Assembly: GCF_006539725.1 (NCBI RefSeq)
Contig: NZ_BJNO01000006.1
Span: forward strand, 124,001-188,000
Origin: Klebsiella terrigena
Lineage (GTDB): Bacteria; Pseudomonadota; Gammaproteobacteria; Enterobacterales; Enterobacteriaceae
DNA length: 64,000 nt
Reading direction: 5' to 3'
Each line of letters opens with the position of its first letter. Position 1 is the first letter of the stretch. This document shows positions 1-8,025 of the stretch, piece by piece. A model generated the notes under the pieces. It had not been told where the DNA came from and did not search any database. It worked only from the letters and a program-made list of their open reading frames with translations. A program made the translations under genes and the position numbers.

Positions 1-368
1 GGGCGGCCAGTGAAAAACTACAGCGATGTCGGCGATCAGGTCGTCGACACCGGAAATAACCGCTTCTCTTATTTGCTCGCCGTCGCCGCCTCGTTCGGTG
101 CGGACGGCGCCGTTTTCGTCAAAAAAGGCGCCATCTCTTCGCACAGCGCAGTGAAATCGCCGGTGGTCATAGTGGCGATATCAGAAGCGGTAAGCTGCGG
201 ACTGGTCACGCGCGTGAACAGCGTGGACACTGCGTCATAGTCGAGGTTGAGCACATCAACGAGCCGCAAGCCGCGAAGCGATCCGGCCTGTTTGATGGTG
301 TCATTGATGGCGACGGTTTTGATTTCCTGATCGCCGCGTTTAATCGGCTGGCTAAGCGTTACAGACAT
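1..368 (-). CDS. E': P2-like tail protein gpE+E' made by -1 frameshift (partial)
   Basis: This is the frameshifted product of the tail assembly gene E. After residue 81 of gpE the ribosome can slip back one base on TTTTTTG and continue in a second frame that stays open to the window edge. The extension ends, within the window, in residues AVVFHWPP, which resembles the end region of P2 gpE' as I remember it. In P2, E and E+E' are tail assembly chaperones acting with the tape measure protein gpT. The gene runs off the left edge, so its stop is not visible. What is seen: the slippery heptamer, the open second frame and its resemblance to E'. That slippage happens here is inferred from the P2 system. 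Confidence 0.8.
69..368 (-). CDS. E: P2-like tail assembly protein gpE
   Basis: Protein of 99 residues in the size range of P2 gpE (about 91). It is a tail assembly chaperone, not a virion component, and works with the longer E+E' form. It begins with an ATG about 55 bases downstream of the tail tube gene FII, the canonical FI-FII-E order. The zero-frame product reads through TTT TTG at 125-120 and continues for 18 residues to a stop at 69. A six-T slippery run lies in the last fifth of the gene. The family assignment rests on gene order, size and the frameshift site. Confidence 0.85.
   Translation of the reverse strand: MSVTLSQPIKRGDQEIKTVAINDTIKQAGSLRGLRLVDVLNLDYDAVSTLFTRVTSPQLTASDIATMTTGDFTALCEEMAPFLTKTAPSAPNEAATASK
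120..126 (-). other. programmed -1 frameshift site TTTTTTG in gene E
   Basis: On the minus strand positions 126-120 read T TTT TTG in the gpE frame, a classical X XXY YYZ heptamer. Slippage puts TTT TTT in the decoding sites and the next codon becomes GAC, opening the E' frame. P2 uses the same T6G heptamer in gene E. Confidence 0.85.
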
Positions 369-422
369 AGTGATTTCTCCAGGCGGCCAGCTGACCGCCG
401 TTGATAGTGAAAAACGAGAGGG

Positions 423-938
423 TTACTGGCCGAGGCCCAGCGCGGACGCAATGCGATCCGGGTAGAGGCTGTTGCCGTTGCGCTTGTAGATAAAGTTCAG
501 CAGGTCGATTTCCAGCAGCGGCTTATCGTCTACCGACTCCTTGTAGTAGGTGTTTTTGATGGCGTAGGTGTGGTTAGTATCATCACCCTGTTTCGCCTCA
601 CCCGGATCAATCTCAGTGATGCGCCCACGCATTTCGACTTCCAGCAATGAGCTGCTTCCGCCGCTGTAAATCTCACCCACGAAGCGCAAGCGCAATTCGT
701 CGATATCGCCACCCCATTTCAGGATCAGCTCTTCGACCACACCGCCAACAATCATCGTCGCATCCAGCGCGCCGGCATCTAAGCCGAGATCGGCCGCTAC
801 CGCGCCGAGCATGCCGCCGCCCTGGTAGTCTTCCGTTTTCCGGGTGAGCTTCGGGAGCGTGACGCTAGGTACTTTCCCGATGAAGTTTTCCCCGTCAACA
901 AAGAGGGTAAACAGCCGGAGTTTTTTAGGAATAGCCAT
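423..938 (-). CDS. FII: P2-like major tail tube protein gpFII
   Basis: Protein of 171 residues matching the contractile-tail tube family of P2 FII (P2 FII is about 172). It polymerises into the inner tube through which DNA passes and sits inside the sheath made by FI. The N-terminus starts MAIPKKLRLFTLFVDGENF, typical of this family. Its ATG at 938 abuts the stop codon of FI at 939, so the two are probably translationally coupled. Orientation is minus, same as FI and E but opposite to D and ogr. Confidence 0.92.
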   Translation of the reverse strand: MAIPKKLRLFTLFVDGENFIGKVPSVTLPKLTRKTEDYQGGGMLGAVAADLGLDAGALDATMIVGGVVEELILKWGGDIDELRLRFVGEIYSGGSSSLLEVEMRGRITEIDPGEAKQGDDTNHTYAIKNTYYKESVDDKPLLEIDLLNFIYKRNGNSLYPDRIASALGLGQ

Positions 939-2120
939 TTACGCACCTCCCAGCGATGCAAAAGCCGGTTCGTAATACTGATCGGTGAAGGTCTGGATCA
1001 GCGTCAAATCTTCCAGCGGCGGCACCGGGCTGTAGTTGTAGCGCACGACCGCCTTACCCTGGCGCAGGCCAGTGGTTGGGTTGTCGACGATATCAAACCA
1101 GCAGTTGGCCCCAATCAATTTGCCCGCGGTGACCAGCGCCTGAAGTTTGGCGTTAATCCCGCTCACCACGTCTTTCACGTTTGCCGGGGTCAGCGGGGTA
1201 TCTACAGTGGTGAACTGCGCTTCCGCGATGCTGTCGGCGAGGATCTGTGCTGTTCGGGTGTACACCTCGAAGATATATTCTTCGGTGTCGGTGGTGCGGC
1301 TGCCCCAGAACCGGAAGCCGTCGCGCTTGATCAGCGTGGTGATTTCGTGGGCGTTCAGCTCGTTGGCGTCGGAATCTTCCGCCTGCAACGCCCAGAACAC
1401 GTCTTTGGAAATCCCCAGCACATTCTTAACCGCCACATTGGACAGCGATTTATGCCAGCCCTGCTCGTTGTCGATCAGCGCACGCAGACCCAGCGCATAA
1501 GCGACGGCGGGGAATTCCTCGTTGTCACCGGTCAGCGGGTTATAGGCGATGAAGTTCGGCCAGATCAGCATGCCTTCACGCTCCGCAAACGTCTCGCGGT
1601 AGGTTTTAGTCTCCGCAATGGTGTCGCAGCCGTCGCAGTAGCTGTATGAGAACGCCCGCAGCTGCTTCGCGATAACACGCAGTTGCGCGGTCACCTCTTC
1701 GGTGTCGTACATCGGCACGCCGAGAATGCGCGGACGGTATCCGGTTTTTTGCTCTGCCGTCAGCAGTGCATACATACCGGTATAGCTCCCGTCGGCCTGA
1801 GTGCCGCCAATAACGAGCTGCGATTGCGTTGGCTCATTTTCTCCGGCTTTAGCTTCCGCGACGCGAACGACGATTACGCGGGTGCTAACCTGGTCGGAAA
1901 TGGCCTTCAGCGATTTATACAGAGAGCCGGTTTTGCCGGCCTTACCCAGCACGCTAATCACCCGCGTGATAAGTACCGGCGTATTTAGTGGAAAGGCGAG
2001 AGGGTCGGCATCTTCAGCAACCGCGACCAGGCCAATAACCGTCGAGTCAACGTCGTTGATCGCGGTCTGGAGGTCGGTGTCTTCTTTAGTGCGCGCCCCG
2101 TGGAAAAAGTTGTCGGTCAT
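939..2120 (-). CDS. FI: P2-like contractile tail sheath protein gpFI
   Basis: Protein of 393 residues, close to the 396 of P2 FI. It forms the contractile tail sheath. It opens with MTDNFFHGARTKEDTD and ends in the conserved C-terminal sheath region that contains FTDQYYEPAF. It is the first gene of the minus-strand tail block FI-FII-E. The upstream region contains a TGT-N12-ACA dyad of the kind bound by Ogr/Delta activators in front of P2-type late promoters, so it is probably Ogr-activated. The gene is full length. Confidence 0.93.
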   Translation of the reverse strand: MTDNFFHGARTKEDTDLQTAINDVDSTVIGLVAVAEDADPLAFPLNTPVLITRVISVLGKAGKTGSLYKSLKAISDQVSTRVIVVRVAEAKAGENEPTQSQLVIGGTQADGSYTGMYALLTAEQKTGYRPRILGVPMYDTEEVTAQLRVIAKQLRAFSYSYCDGCDTIAETKTYRETFAEREGMLIWPNFIAYNPLTGDNEEFPAVAYALGLRALIDNEQGWHKSLSNVAVKNVLGISKDVFWALQAEDSDANELNAHEITTLIKRDGFRFWGSRTTDTEEYIFEVYTRTAQILADSIAEAQFTTVDTPLTPANVKDVVSGINAKLQALVTAGKLIGANCWFDIVDNPTTGLRQGKAVVRYNYSPVPPLEDLTLIQTFTDQYYEPAFASLGGA

Positions 2121-2193
2121 ACTCTACCGCCATCATGTTGAGTGAGTTCGGGGTGATAATCCCTAAATTTTCCGGCGTCGTCTTGCGCCGCTG

Positions 2194-2215
2194 GTTGTGA
2201 GCGTTCCGTGACAAC
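2194..2215. promoter_or_regulatory. Ogr/Delta-type late-promoter activator site
   Basis: GTTGT (2194-2198), 12 bases, ACAAC (2211-2215) forms the dyad TGT-N12-ACA that marks P2-family late promoters near -55. Its centre is about 85 bases upstream of the FI start codon, giving a plausible minus-strand start point near 2150. The site also sits about 70 bases upstream of gene D on the other strand; whether it activates D is unknown. Confidence 0.65.
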
Positions 2216-2272
2216 AAAAAGCCGTCGCCAGCTTCGCGCGCGCATGGAACTATCAGCGCCAGAGGGGTGATC

Positions 2273-3427
2273 ATGGTGCTGAATACAGACGCAATCGACA
2301 AAGTAAAAAGCCTGCTTGATACAGGCGCCAGGGACTTTAAAGCCTATCAGGATGAACTGTCGCGCATCCCGGCGCTCAATGTCCTGATGGGCGGCAAGGC
2401 GTTGACCGTGCTGGATGAGAAATTGATCTCACTGGAGCTGACGGACAACCGCGGATTTAATGCCGATGAGCTAACGATCTCCGTTGACGATAGCCAGGGT
2501 GATATTGCGTTGCCGCCGCGTGGCGCGGAGCTATCCGTGTCGCTGGGATGGCTGGGAGTGCCACTGATATACAAGGGGATTTATATTGTTGACGAGGTGT
2601 CCCATTCAGGCCCGCCAGACCGTATCGACATTACCGCCCGGAGCGCTGATTTTCGGGATGAATTCAACGTTAAACGCGAGGTGTCGTGGCACGACGTCAC
2701 CGTGGAGCGCATCGTGTCGGCCATCGCCCACCGCTACAAGCTGAAGCCGATCATATCTGAGCAGCTGATGAGTGCCGAGATCGACCACGCAGACCAGACC
2801 CAGGAAAGCGACATGTCATTTTTGACTCGCATGGCGGATATTCTGGGGTCCATCGCCACGGTAAAAAACGGATGCCTGTTATTTATCCTGCCCGGCGGCG
2901 GAGTCAGCGCGAACGGCAAGGCGCTACCTGAGTTCGCTATCACGCGCAGCAGCGGGGATCGACACTCTTTCCGCATCGCTGACCGTGATGCATATACCGG
3001 CGTACAGGCGTACTGGCTGGATTTGGACTTCGGAAAAAAGAAAAAGGTCACCGTCAGAAAGCGCAAAAAGACCGCCGAGAAAAAGCCACGCAGCAGCAGC
3101 CGGGAAGGGGATTATATTGCAGGTGAAGACGGCAACGTTTTTGTGCTGCGGACAACCTACAGTAGCGAAATAGCGGCGCAGCGCGCGGCCGCCGCAAAGT
3201 GGCAACAGCTCCAGCGAGGCGCAGCTGAGTTTAATTTAACACTGGCCTATGGCCGCGCAGATCTTTACCCGGAAATGCACGGCACAGTAACCGGGTTTAA
3301 AGGGGCGATAGATAATCAGGACTGGATAATCGCAAAGGCCACACACTCTATCGACGATAACGGATTTCAAACACGGCTTGAGCTTGAAGCGAAAATACCT
3401 GAATGGATTGCAGAAAGTGAGGGTTAG
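2273..3427 (+). CDS. D: P2-like late control / tail protein gpD
   Basis: Protein of 384 residues homologous to P2 gpD (about 387), a baseplate-hub tail protein also called late control protein D. Family segments seen include LTDNRGFNADEL, IDITARSADFRDEF, HADQTQESD and SGDRHSFRIADRDAYTGV. A basic linker (residues about 260-280) precedes a conserved C-terminal domain. A frame opens six bases earlier at GTG 2267, but ATG 2273 follows GAGGGG at a good spacing and gives the family start MVLN. In P2, D lies downstream of U in the same operon as FI; here it is head-to-head with FI, which is the wrong orientation for that operon. Confidence 0.9.
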   Translation: MVLNTDAIDKVKSLLDTGARDFKAYQDELSRIPALNVLMGGKALTVLDEKLISLELTDNRGFNADELTISVDDSQGDIALPPRGAELSVSLGWLGVPLIYKGIYIVDEVSHSGPPDRIDITARSADFRDEFNVKREVSWHDVTVERIVSAIAHRYKLKPIISEQLMSAEIDHADQTQESDMSFLTRMADILGSIATVKNGCLLFILPGGGVSANGKALPEFAITRSSGDRHSFRIADRDAYTGVQAYWLDLDFGKKKKVTVRKRKKTAEKKPRSSSREGDYIAGEDGNVFVLRTTYSSEIAAQRAAAAKWQQLQRGAAEFNLTLAYGRADLYPEMHGTVTGFKGAIDNQDWIIAKATHSIDDNGFQTRLELEAKIPEWIAESEG

Positions 3428-3472
3428 CGGCCATAATATGAGCGAGTTCAACTCCCGCCCCGGGAGGCCATC

Positions 3473-3721
3473 ATGTTTAAGTGTCCTATCTGTGGTGCCG
3501 TTGCGAAAACGCGCACCAGTCGTCCGTTAAGTAATACCACCGTTCGGCATTATCATCAGTGCCAGAACTTTGAATGCAGCATCACTTTTACCACGCTAAA
3601 TAGCGTTGAAAAACTGGTAACAAAACGCGGCCATCGCGAAAAGTTGCCACCTGGTTTTATCCCTTCAGATGCGTTCCCCGCTTCGCATTATGGAAACGAT
3701 CAGCTTAGCCTCGCAGTTTAA
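3473..3721 (+). CDS. ogr: Ogr/Delta-family zinc-finger late gene activator
   Basis: Protein of 82 residues with the Ogr/Delta zinc-binding pattern: MFKCPICG at the N-terminus and QCQNFECS about 30 residues later. P2 Ogr is about 72 residues and activates late promoters through TGT-N12-ACA sites by contacting the RNA polymerase alpha subunit. It follows gene D by 45 bases, the canonical D-ogr order next to the attachment end of P2-like prophages, and is followed by a strong hairpin. Its likely target within the window is the site at 2194-2215. AGGCC precedes the ATG at a suitable distance. Confidence 0.92.
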   Translation: MFKCPICGAVAKTRTSRPLSNTTVRHYHQCQNFECSITFTTLNSVEKLVTKRGHREKLPPGFIPSDAFPASHYGNDQLSLAV

Positions 3722-3727
3722 AATAGG

Positions 3728-3743
3728 CCCCGCATATGCGGGG
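3728..3743 (+). terminator. hairpin terminator after ogr
   Basis: A perfect 16-base palindrome CCCCGCATATGCGGGG starts six bases after the ogr stop and is followed by a pyrimidine-rich stretch (TCTATCTCTT). Confidence 0.65.
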
Positions 3744-3832
3744 TCTATCTCTTGTTAACTCAGAATAATCCGATAAAATCAAAATGTTTTGTAACAAATG
3801 AAAATTAATAAGTAACGATGGGGATGATTGCT

Positions 3833-4165
3833 ATGGCTTTAGTTAGCTGCCCGGAATGCCGGAAGGAAGTGAGTGATTCAGCGTTGAGGTGTCCGTCATG
3901 TGGTAAACAACTAAGAAAACCGCGACGCTCAATTTTTGGGGTATTAATAAAATGGCTCTTTATTCTATTTAATATCTTCATGATCTACGCCCTTTTTAAG
4001 GGGTTAGGTGGAACCGGTGAAGTCATTAACAATGCAACATCGGAAGCGGAAAGGGCGGGGGCCGCTTTAGGAGCCGGTTTAGGGATGATGGCCATTGGAA
4101 CGATTTGGGTTATCGGCGACGTAGTCATTGGAATACTGGTGTTTCTTACGAGACCAAAGGGATGA
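3833..4165 (+). CDS. zinc-ribbon membrane protein, prophage cargo
   Basis: Protein of 110 residues of unknown function. The N-terminus carries two CPxC knuckles (CPEC and CPSCGK) forming a zinc ribbon. A basic stretch follows (KQLRKPRRS), then two hydrophobic segments (about residues 35-60 and 75-105). I chose ATG 3833 because GGGGA lies seven bases upstream; the frame also has ATGs at 3818 and 3824. It lies downstream of ogr, where P2-like prophages often carry non-essential cargo genes. The next gene starts four bases after its stop, so the two are probably one operon. A function in the lysogen (for example envelope change or exclusion) is a guess. Confidence 0.7.
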   Translation: MALVSCPECRKEVSDSALRCPSCGKQLRKPRRSIFGVLIKWLFILFNIFMIYALFKGLGGTGEVINNATSEAERAGAALGAGLGMMAIGTIWVIGDVVIGILVFLTRPKG

Positions 4166-4169
4166 TCTC

Positions 4170-5066
4170 ATGAAGAAAAGTTTTGTTTTCATTGCGACAT
4201 TTTTAGCAGCCTCCGTTTCTTTGGCTACTCATGCTCAGGAGGAGCCAAGGGACTTTAAAGGGGTTCTTCAGTGCCGAACTATGGAGGATAGCTCTCAGCG
4301 TCTTTCTTGTTACGATAATTCAATTCCACCTACGCGAACGAAGATTGTTAAAAAATTTGAAAGTAGAGAGCAATGCCCTGATGAAAAAACGGATGAGAGG
4401 CGTCTGACCTGCTATGACAGATTTTTCTCGCCAACCTTTAAACCTGTTAGCTCAGCTAAAACCGCATCTTCAGTCGCAGAGGTTGGCAAGATCGAGACGA
4501 TCAGTAAAGACAAGGTCATCGTGTGCCGCTCAGAAATAAATGGCACTAAACGATTAGCGTGCTATGACAAGCTTTTCCCTCAAGATGCAACAGAAGAGGT
4601 TGTATCCACCGCAGTAGAGCCAGTCTCGAACCCTGGAAAATGGTTGACCCATATAACAACATCTCCAGTTGATGACTCAAAAAACGTGGTTTTAATGCTA
4701 CCTAGCAATGATTCCATTAGAACCCCATACGGTGAAACGGTTACACCGACGATTTTTGTAGCTTGCCGGGAAAAGAAAACTGAAGTCTTCATTAATTGGG
4801 ATGTGTACTTGGGGTTAGAAGAAACGAGCATGCTTTATCGGCTTGATAAGCAAAAAGCCGTGGAAAGAAGCTGGTCGATATCTACCGATACAAAGGCAGT
4901 TTTCTATAGCGGGCGAGATATTGATTTTGTTAAAGCCCTAATGAAAGCCGATAAGATGTTCGCCAGGATAACTCCTTACAACGAAAGCCCCGTGTCCGTA
5001 ACATTCGATCTGGCTGGACTCAATAGCGCATTGAAACCCCTACAGCAAGCCTGCGGCTGGAAATAG
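4170..5066 (+). CDS. secreted VasI/TagO-like (T6SS-associated family) protein on prophage
   Basis: Protein of 298 residues. A signal peptide spans residues 1-22 (MKKS, hydrophobic core, ATHAQ). The N-terminal half holds three copies of C-x8-RL-x-CYD at residues 35-49, 69-83 and 119-133, each with cysteines 12 apart. The C-terminal domain (about 160-298) matches the VasI/TagO pattern: spaced Trp, a PVDDS segment, a single Cys before KTEVFINW, YRLD, TPYNESPV and a final ACGW. VasI/TagO proteins are encoded in or near T6SS loci; their role is not settled. The start is ATG 4170 with AAAGGGA upstream. A longer frame from 4128 overlaps the previous gene and lacks the signal peptide at its start. 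Three repeats are more than the single copy I would expect. Confidence 0.75.
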   Translation: MKKSFVFIATFLAASVSLATHAQEEPRDFKGVLQCRTMEDSSQRLSCYDNSIPPTRTKIVKKFESREQCPDEKTDERRLTCYDRFFSPTFKPVSSAKTASSVAEVGKIETISKDKVIVCRSEINGTKRLACYDKLFPQDATEEVVSTAVEPVSNPGKWLTHITTSPVDDSKNVVLMLPSNDSIRTPYGETVTPTIFVACREKKTEVFINWDVYLGLEETSMLYRLDKQKAVERSWSISTDTKAVFYSGRDIDFVKALMKADKMFARITPYNESPVSVTFDLAGLNSALKPLQQACGWK

Positions 5067-5086
5067 AGCTAACAGTCAATCAGGGT

Positions 5087-5108
5087 AAGCCACGGCAGGC
5101 CGTGGCTT
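5087..5108 (+). terminator. hairpin terminator after the VasI-like gene
   Basis: Stem AAGCCACGG (5087-5095), four-base loop, CCGTGGCTT (5100-5108). It probably closes the prophage cargo operon. The prophage/host junction must lie between here and the end of cvrA at 5190. Confidence 0.6.
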
Positions 5109-5189
5109 CTGCTTAGTGTGGTCTTTATGTGGATCGTAATTTTTAAAAAATAATAAATATCAGTAAGTTAATGTTATTTCTGAGGCGGA

Positions 5190-6923
5190 TCACTCCGCCT
5201 CGTCTTCCGCAACGCGAACGCCCACCTTCAGAACGTGGTCCTCTTCTTTTTCCGCGACCGTCCACACCATGCCGGCAAACTCAACCTGGTCACCCACGAC
5301 CGGCGCCGCGCCGAGCTGGTGCTGCACCACGTCGCCCAGCGACAGCTGGCGATCGCGATACTCTTCTCCGCCGTCGAGGCCGTAAATTTGCGCGACGTCG
5401 GCAAACCTGGCGCTGGCGTCAAGAATAAAGTCGCCGAAGAAGCGCTGGTCGAGCGCTACCGGCGGCGACTGGCTGAACATCTTACCCAGCGCGGGCAGGT
5501 CGCGCTCGCGGCCGATCACGCACAGAATATCGCCCTCCAGCAGGCGGGTGCTGCCGGTGGGGTGCAGCAGCGCGTTATCGCGAAACAGGGCGGCAATGCG
5601 CGTTTCCGGCGGCATATGCAGATCGCGAAGCGCCGCGCCGACGCACCATTTATCGGCGCTGAGCTGATAGACGAACTGCTCCCACGGATTCTCCGGATGG
5701 ATATCCAGCCCGACCCGGGAAATGGGCCAGCCGACCGGTGGGACCACCACCCGCGCTTTTTTCGCCGCCCACGACAGCGAGGTGCCCTGCAGCAGCAGCG
5801 AGACCAGCACCACGAAGAAGGCGACGTTGAAGAACAGGCGCGCATTCTCAAGCCCGGCCATCATCGGGAATACGGCGAGGATAATCGGTACCGCGCCGCG
5901 TAACCCCACCCAGCTGATGAAGATGCGCTCGCGCAGATTAAACCCGCGAAACGGCAGCAGGCCGGCGAAGACCGACAGCGGACGGGCGATAAAAATCATC
6001 CACATCGACAGCAGCAGCGCCGGGATCGCAATCGGCCACAGGTCCGACGGCGTCACCAGCAGGCCGAGCACCAGGAACATGGCGATTTGCGCCAGCCACG
6101 CCAGGCCGTCGAAGTTTTGCAGAATGCCGTGGCGGTTGCGAATCGGCCGGTTGCCGAGCAGGAAGCCGCACAGATAGACCGCCAGGATGCCGCTGCCGTC
6201 CAGCGAGGTGGTGACGGCGAAAATCATAATTCCGCCGCTCAGTGCCAGCAGAGGATAGAGGCCGGTCGGCAGCACGATGCGGTTTATCATCTGCAGGAGC
6301 AGATAGCCGCCGCCGAGGCCGATGACGATCCCGAGGCCAAACTGCTGCACGATGTGGACCGCAAACATCCAGCTGAGGCCGGTTTCGTGCTGCTGAATCA
6401 TCTCGATAAGCGTGATGGTTAGAAATACCGCCATCGGATCGTTGCTGCCGGATTCGATCTCCAGCGTTGAGCCGACGCGTTCGTTGAGGCCCTTGCCGCC
6501 GAGCAGGGAGAAGACCGCCGCGGCGTCGGTAGAGCCAACAATCGCGCCGATCAGCATCCCCTCAATCAGGTTGAGATGAAACAGCCACGCTGCCATCAGC
6601 CCGGTCAGGCAGGAGGTGATCAGTACCCCGACGGTGGCCAGCGAAAGCGCGGGCCACAGCGCCACGCGAAAGGAGCTGGCCTGGGTGCGCATCCCGCCGT
6701 CCAGCAGGATCACCGCCAGCGCCAGGTTACTCACCATATAGGCGAAAGGGTAGTTGTCAAAAGGGATGCCGCCGATACCGTCAATGCCCGCCAGCATGCC
6801 GATAGCCAGGAAGATGACCAGAATCGGAATGCCGAGACGTGAGGAAAAGGAACTCAATAAAATGCTACAGGTTACTAATACAGAACCCAGAATAAACAGA
6901 CTAATAACCGCACCGGCATCCAA
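5190..6923 (-). CDS. cvrA: potassium/proton antiporter CvrA (NhaP2)
   Basis: Protein of 577 residues, the E. coli CvrA length. It exchanges cytoplasmic cations for protons across the inner membrane and belongs to the CPA1 family. Residues 1 to about 390 form a polytopic membrane domain with repeated hydrophobic segments. A TrkA-C-like domain follows (about 400-490), then a CorC/HlyC-like C-terminal domain ending in acidic residues. The gene is intact, so the prophage next to its 3' end did not visibly damage it. It is followed by ldcA and emtA, the order known from E. coli. Confidence 0.93.
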   Translation of the reverse strand: MDAGAVISLFILGSVLVTCSILLSSFSSRLGIPILVIFLAIGMLAGIDGIGGIPFDNYPFAYMVSNLALAVILLDGGMRTQASSFRVALWPALSLATVGVLITSCLTGLMAAWLFHLNLIEGMLIGAIVGSTDAAAVFSLLGGKGLNERVGSTLEIESGSNDPMAVFLTITLIEMIQQHETGLSWMFAVHIVQQFGLGIVIGLGGGYLLLQMINRIVLPTGLYPLLALSGGIMIFAVTTSLDGSGILAVYLCGFLLGNRPIRNRHGILQNFDGLAWLAQIAMFLVLGLLVTPSDLWPIAIPALLLSMWMIFIARPLSVFAGLLPFRGFNLRERIFISWVGLRGAVPIILAVFPMMAGLENARLFFNVAFFVVLVSLLLQGTSLSWAAKKARVVVPPVGWPISRVGLDIHPENPWEQFVYQLSADKWCVGAALRDLHMPPETRIAALFRDNALLHPTGSTRLLEGDILCVIGRERDLPALGKMFSQSPPVALDQRFFGDFILDASARFADVAQIYGLDGGEEYRDRQLSLGDVVQHQLGAAPVVGDQVEFAGMVWTVAEKEEDHVLKVGVRVAEDEAE

Positions 6924-7015
6924 TGTTCATGCACTCCTTACGCGTATGAAGACTTTGAGAAATTGACAACATATTAACCATCCGCGGGGGATCCGGAAAT
7001 GTGTCACGGAAAATT

Positions 7016-7930
7016 TTATTCCGTCAGCACCGGATGGCCGCTCAGCGTGAGGGTGGTGGTGGCCGCATTGTTCACCAGCAGCGCCCGCGCGCCGAGCGGC
7101 AGGGTGACGGTGCGCTGCTCGTGGCCGAAATCTAAGCCGTCGATCAGCGGAATAGCGAGCTGCGCGCGCAGGTAAGCGTAGACCGCCGGTAAATCGTATC
7201 CGGCGTCGTAATCGTTGGGCGCGGCGCCGCTGAAGCTGCCGAGGATAATCGCCCGCTGGCGCGCAAGAATGCCGCTATGTAGCAGCTGCAGCAGCATGCG
7301 CTCGACGCGGAACGGATGTTCGTTGATATCTTCCAGTACCAGAATGCCGTCGGCAATCTGCGGCAGCCACGGCGTGCCGATAAGCGAGGTGAGCATCGCC
7401 AGGTTACCGCCCCACAGCGTGCCCTGCGCGCGGCACTCCGGACCGTCGCCGTCCCATTCGAGGGTAAACTGCGGGCTGCTCAGCGCCTGCCAGAAGTGAA
7501 ATTCCGTGAACGGATCCAGCGTTTCTGCACCAAAGTTACCTGCCAACATCGGCCCGCTGAAGGTGATTATGCTACCCTTTGCCAGCAGACCCAGCTGGAT
7601 CGCCGTGAAATCACTGTGGCCGCAGATCAGCAGCGGGTCCTGCCGCTGGCGCGCGGTCAGGCCCTGCCAGTCGATATGCGGGAGCAGACGGCTGGCGCCG
7701 TAGCCGCCGCGTACCGGCATGACGATGCGGTTGCTGCCGTCGAGGGTGACGAGCTGGTTGATATCGTCCAGGCGTTGCTGCTCAGTCCCGGCAAAGCGCT
7801 GCTGTCGGCGGGTAATGACCTGCTGGTTCATCACCTGGTGTCCTGCTTCCAGCAGACGGCTGACGCCGCGGGCCGCCGCCTGCTGGTTGGTGCAGTAGCC
7901 TGAGGGGGCGACCAGATAAAACTGGGACAT
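7016..7930 (-). CDS. ldcA: murein tetrapeptide (LD-) carboxypeptidase
   Basis: Protein of 304 residues, peptidase family S66. It removes the terminal D-alanine from murein tetrapeptides in the cytoplasm during cell-wall recycling. The nucleophile Ser106 lies in CGHSDF. The conserved Glu is in the LEDINEHP region, and the late His is in FGHEQRT near the C-terminus. No signal peptide is present, as expected. It is divergent from emtA, a lytic transglycosylase, and downstream of cvrA. Peptidoglycan recycling links ldcA and emtA functionally. Confidence 0.95.
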   Translation of the reverse strand: MSQFYLVAPSGYCTNQQAAARGVSRLLEAGHQVMNQQVITRRQQRFAGTEQQRLDDINQLVTLDGSNRIVMPVRGGYGASRLLPHIDWQGLTARQRQDPLLICGHSDFTAIQLGLLAKGSIITFSGPMLAGNFGAETLDPFTEFHFWQALSSPQFTLEWDGDGPECRAQGTLWGGNLAMLTSLIGTPWLPQIADGILVLEDINEHPFRVERMLLQLLHSGILARQRAIILGSFSGAAPNDYDAGYDLPAVYAYLRAQLAIPLIDGLDFGHEQRTVTLPLGARALLVNNAATTTLTLSGHPVLTE

Positions 7931-8025
7931 GACAATTCCTTGCTAAGAATGAAAGGGTTATCATGCCGCCTGGAGCGATTATTGTCATCTCCAGGCAGCA
8001 AACTTCAGCCAATAAGGATAGATGT

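Noticed and set aside
2129-3450. Similar 20-base sequences (GCCATxATxTGAGxGAGTTC) at about 2130 and 3432, either side of gene D
   Set aside because: They are direct, imperfect, and sit differently relative to the adjacent genes, so neither an inversion site nor a shared promoter is supported.
5109-5189. Prophage attachment site
   Set aside because: The junction must be near here, but without the left prophage end the core repeat cannot be identified.
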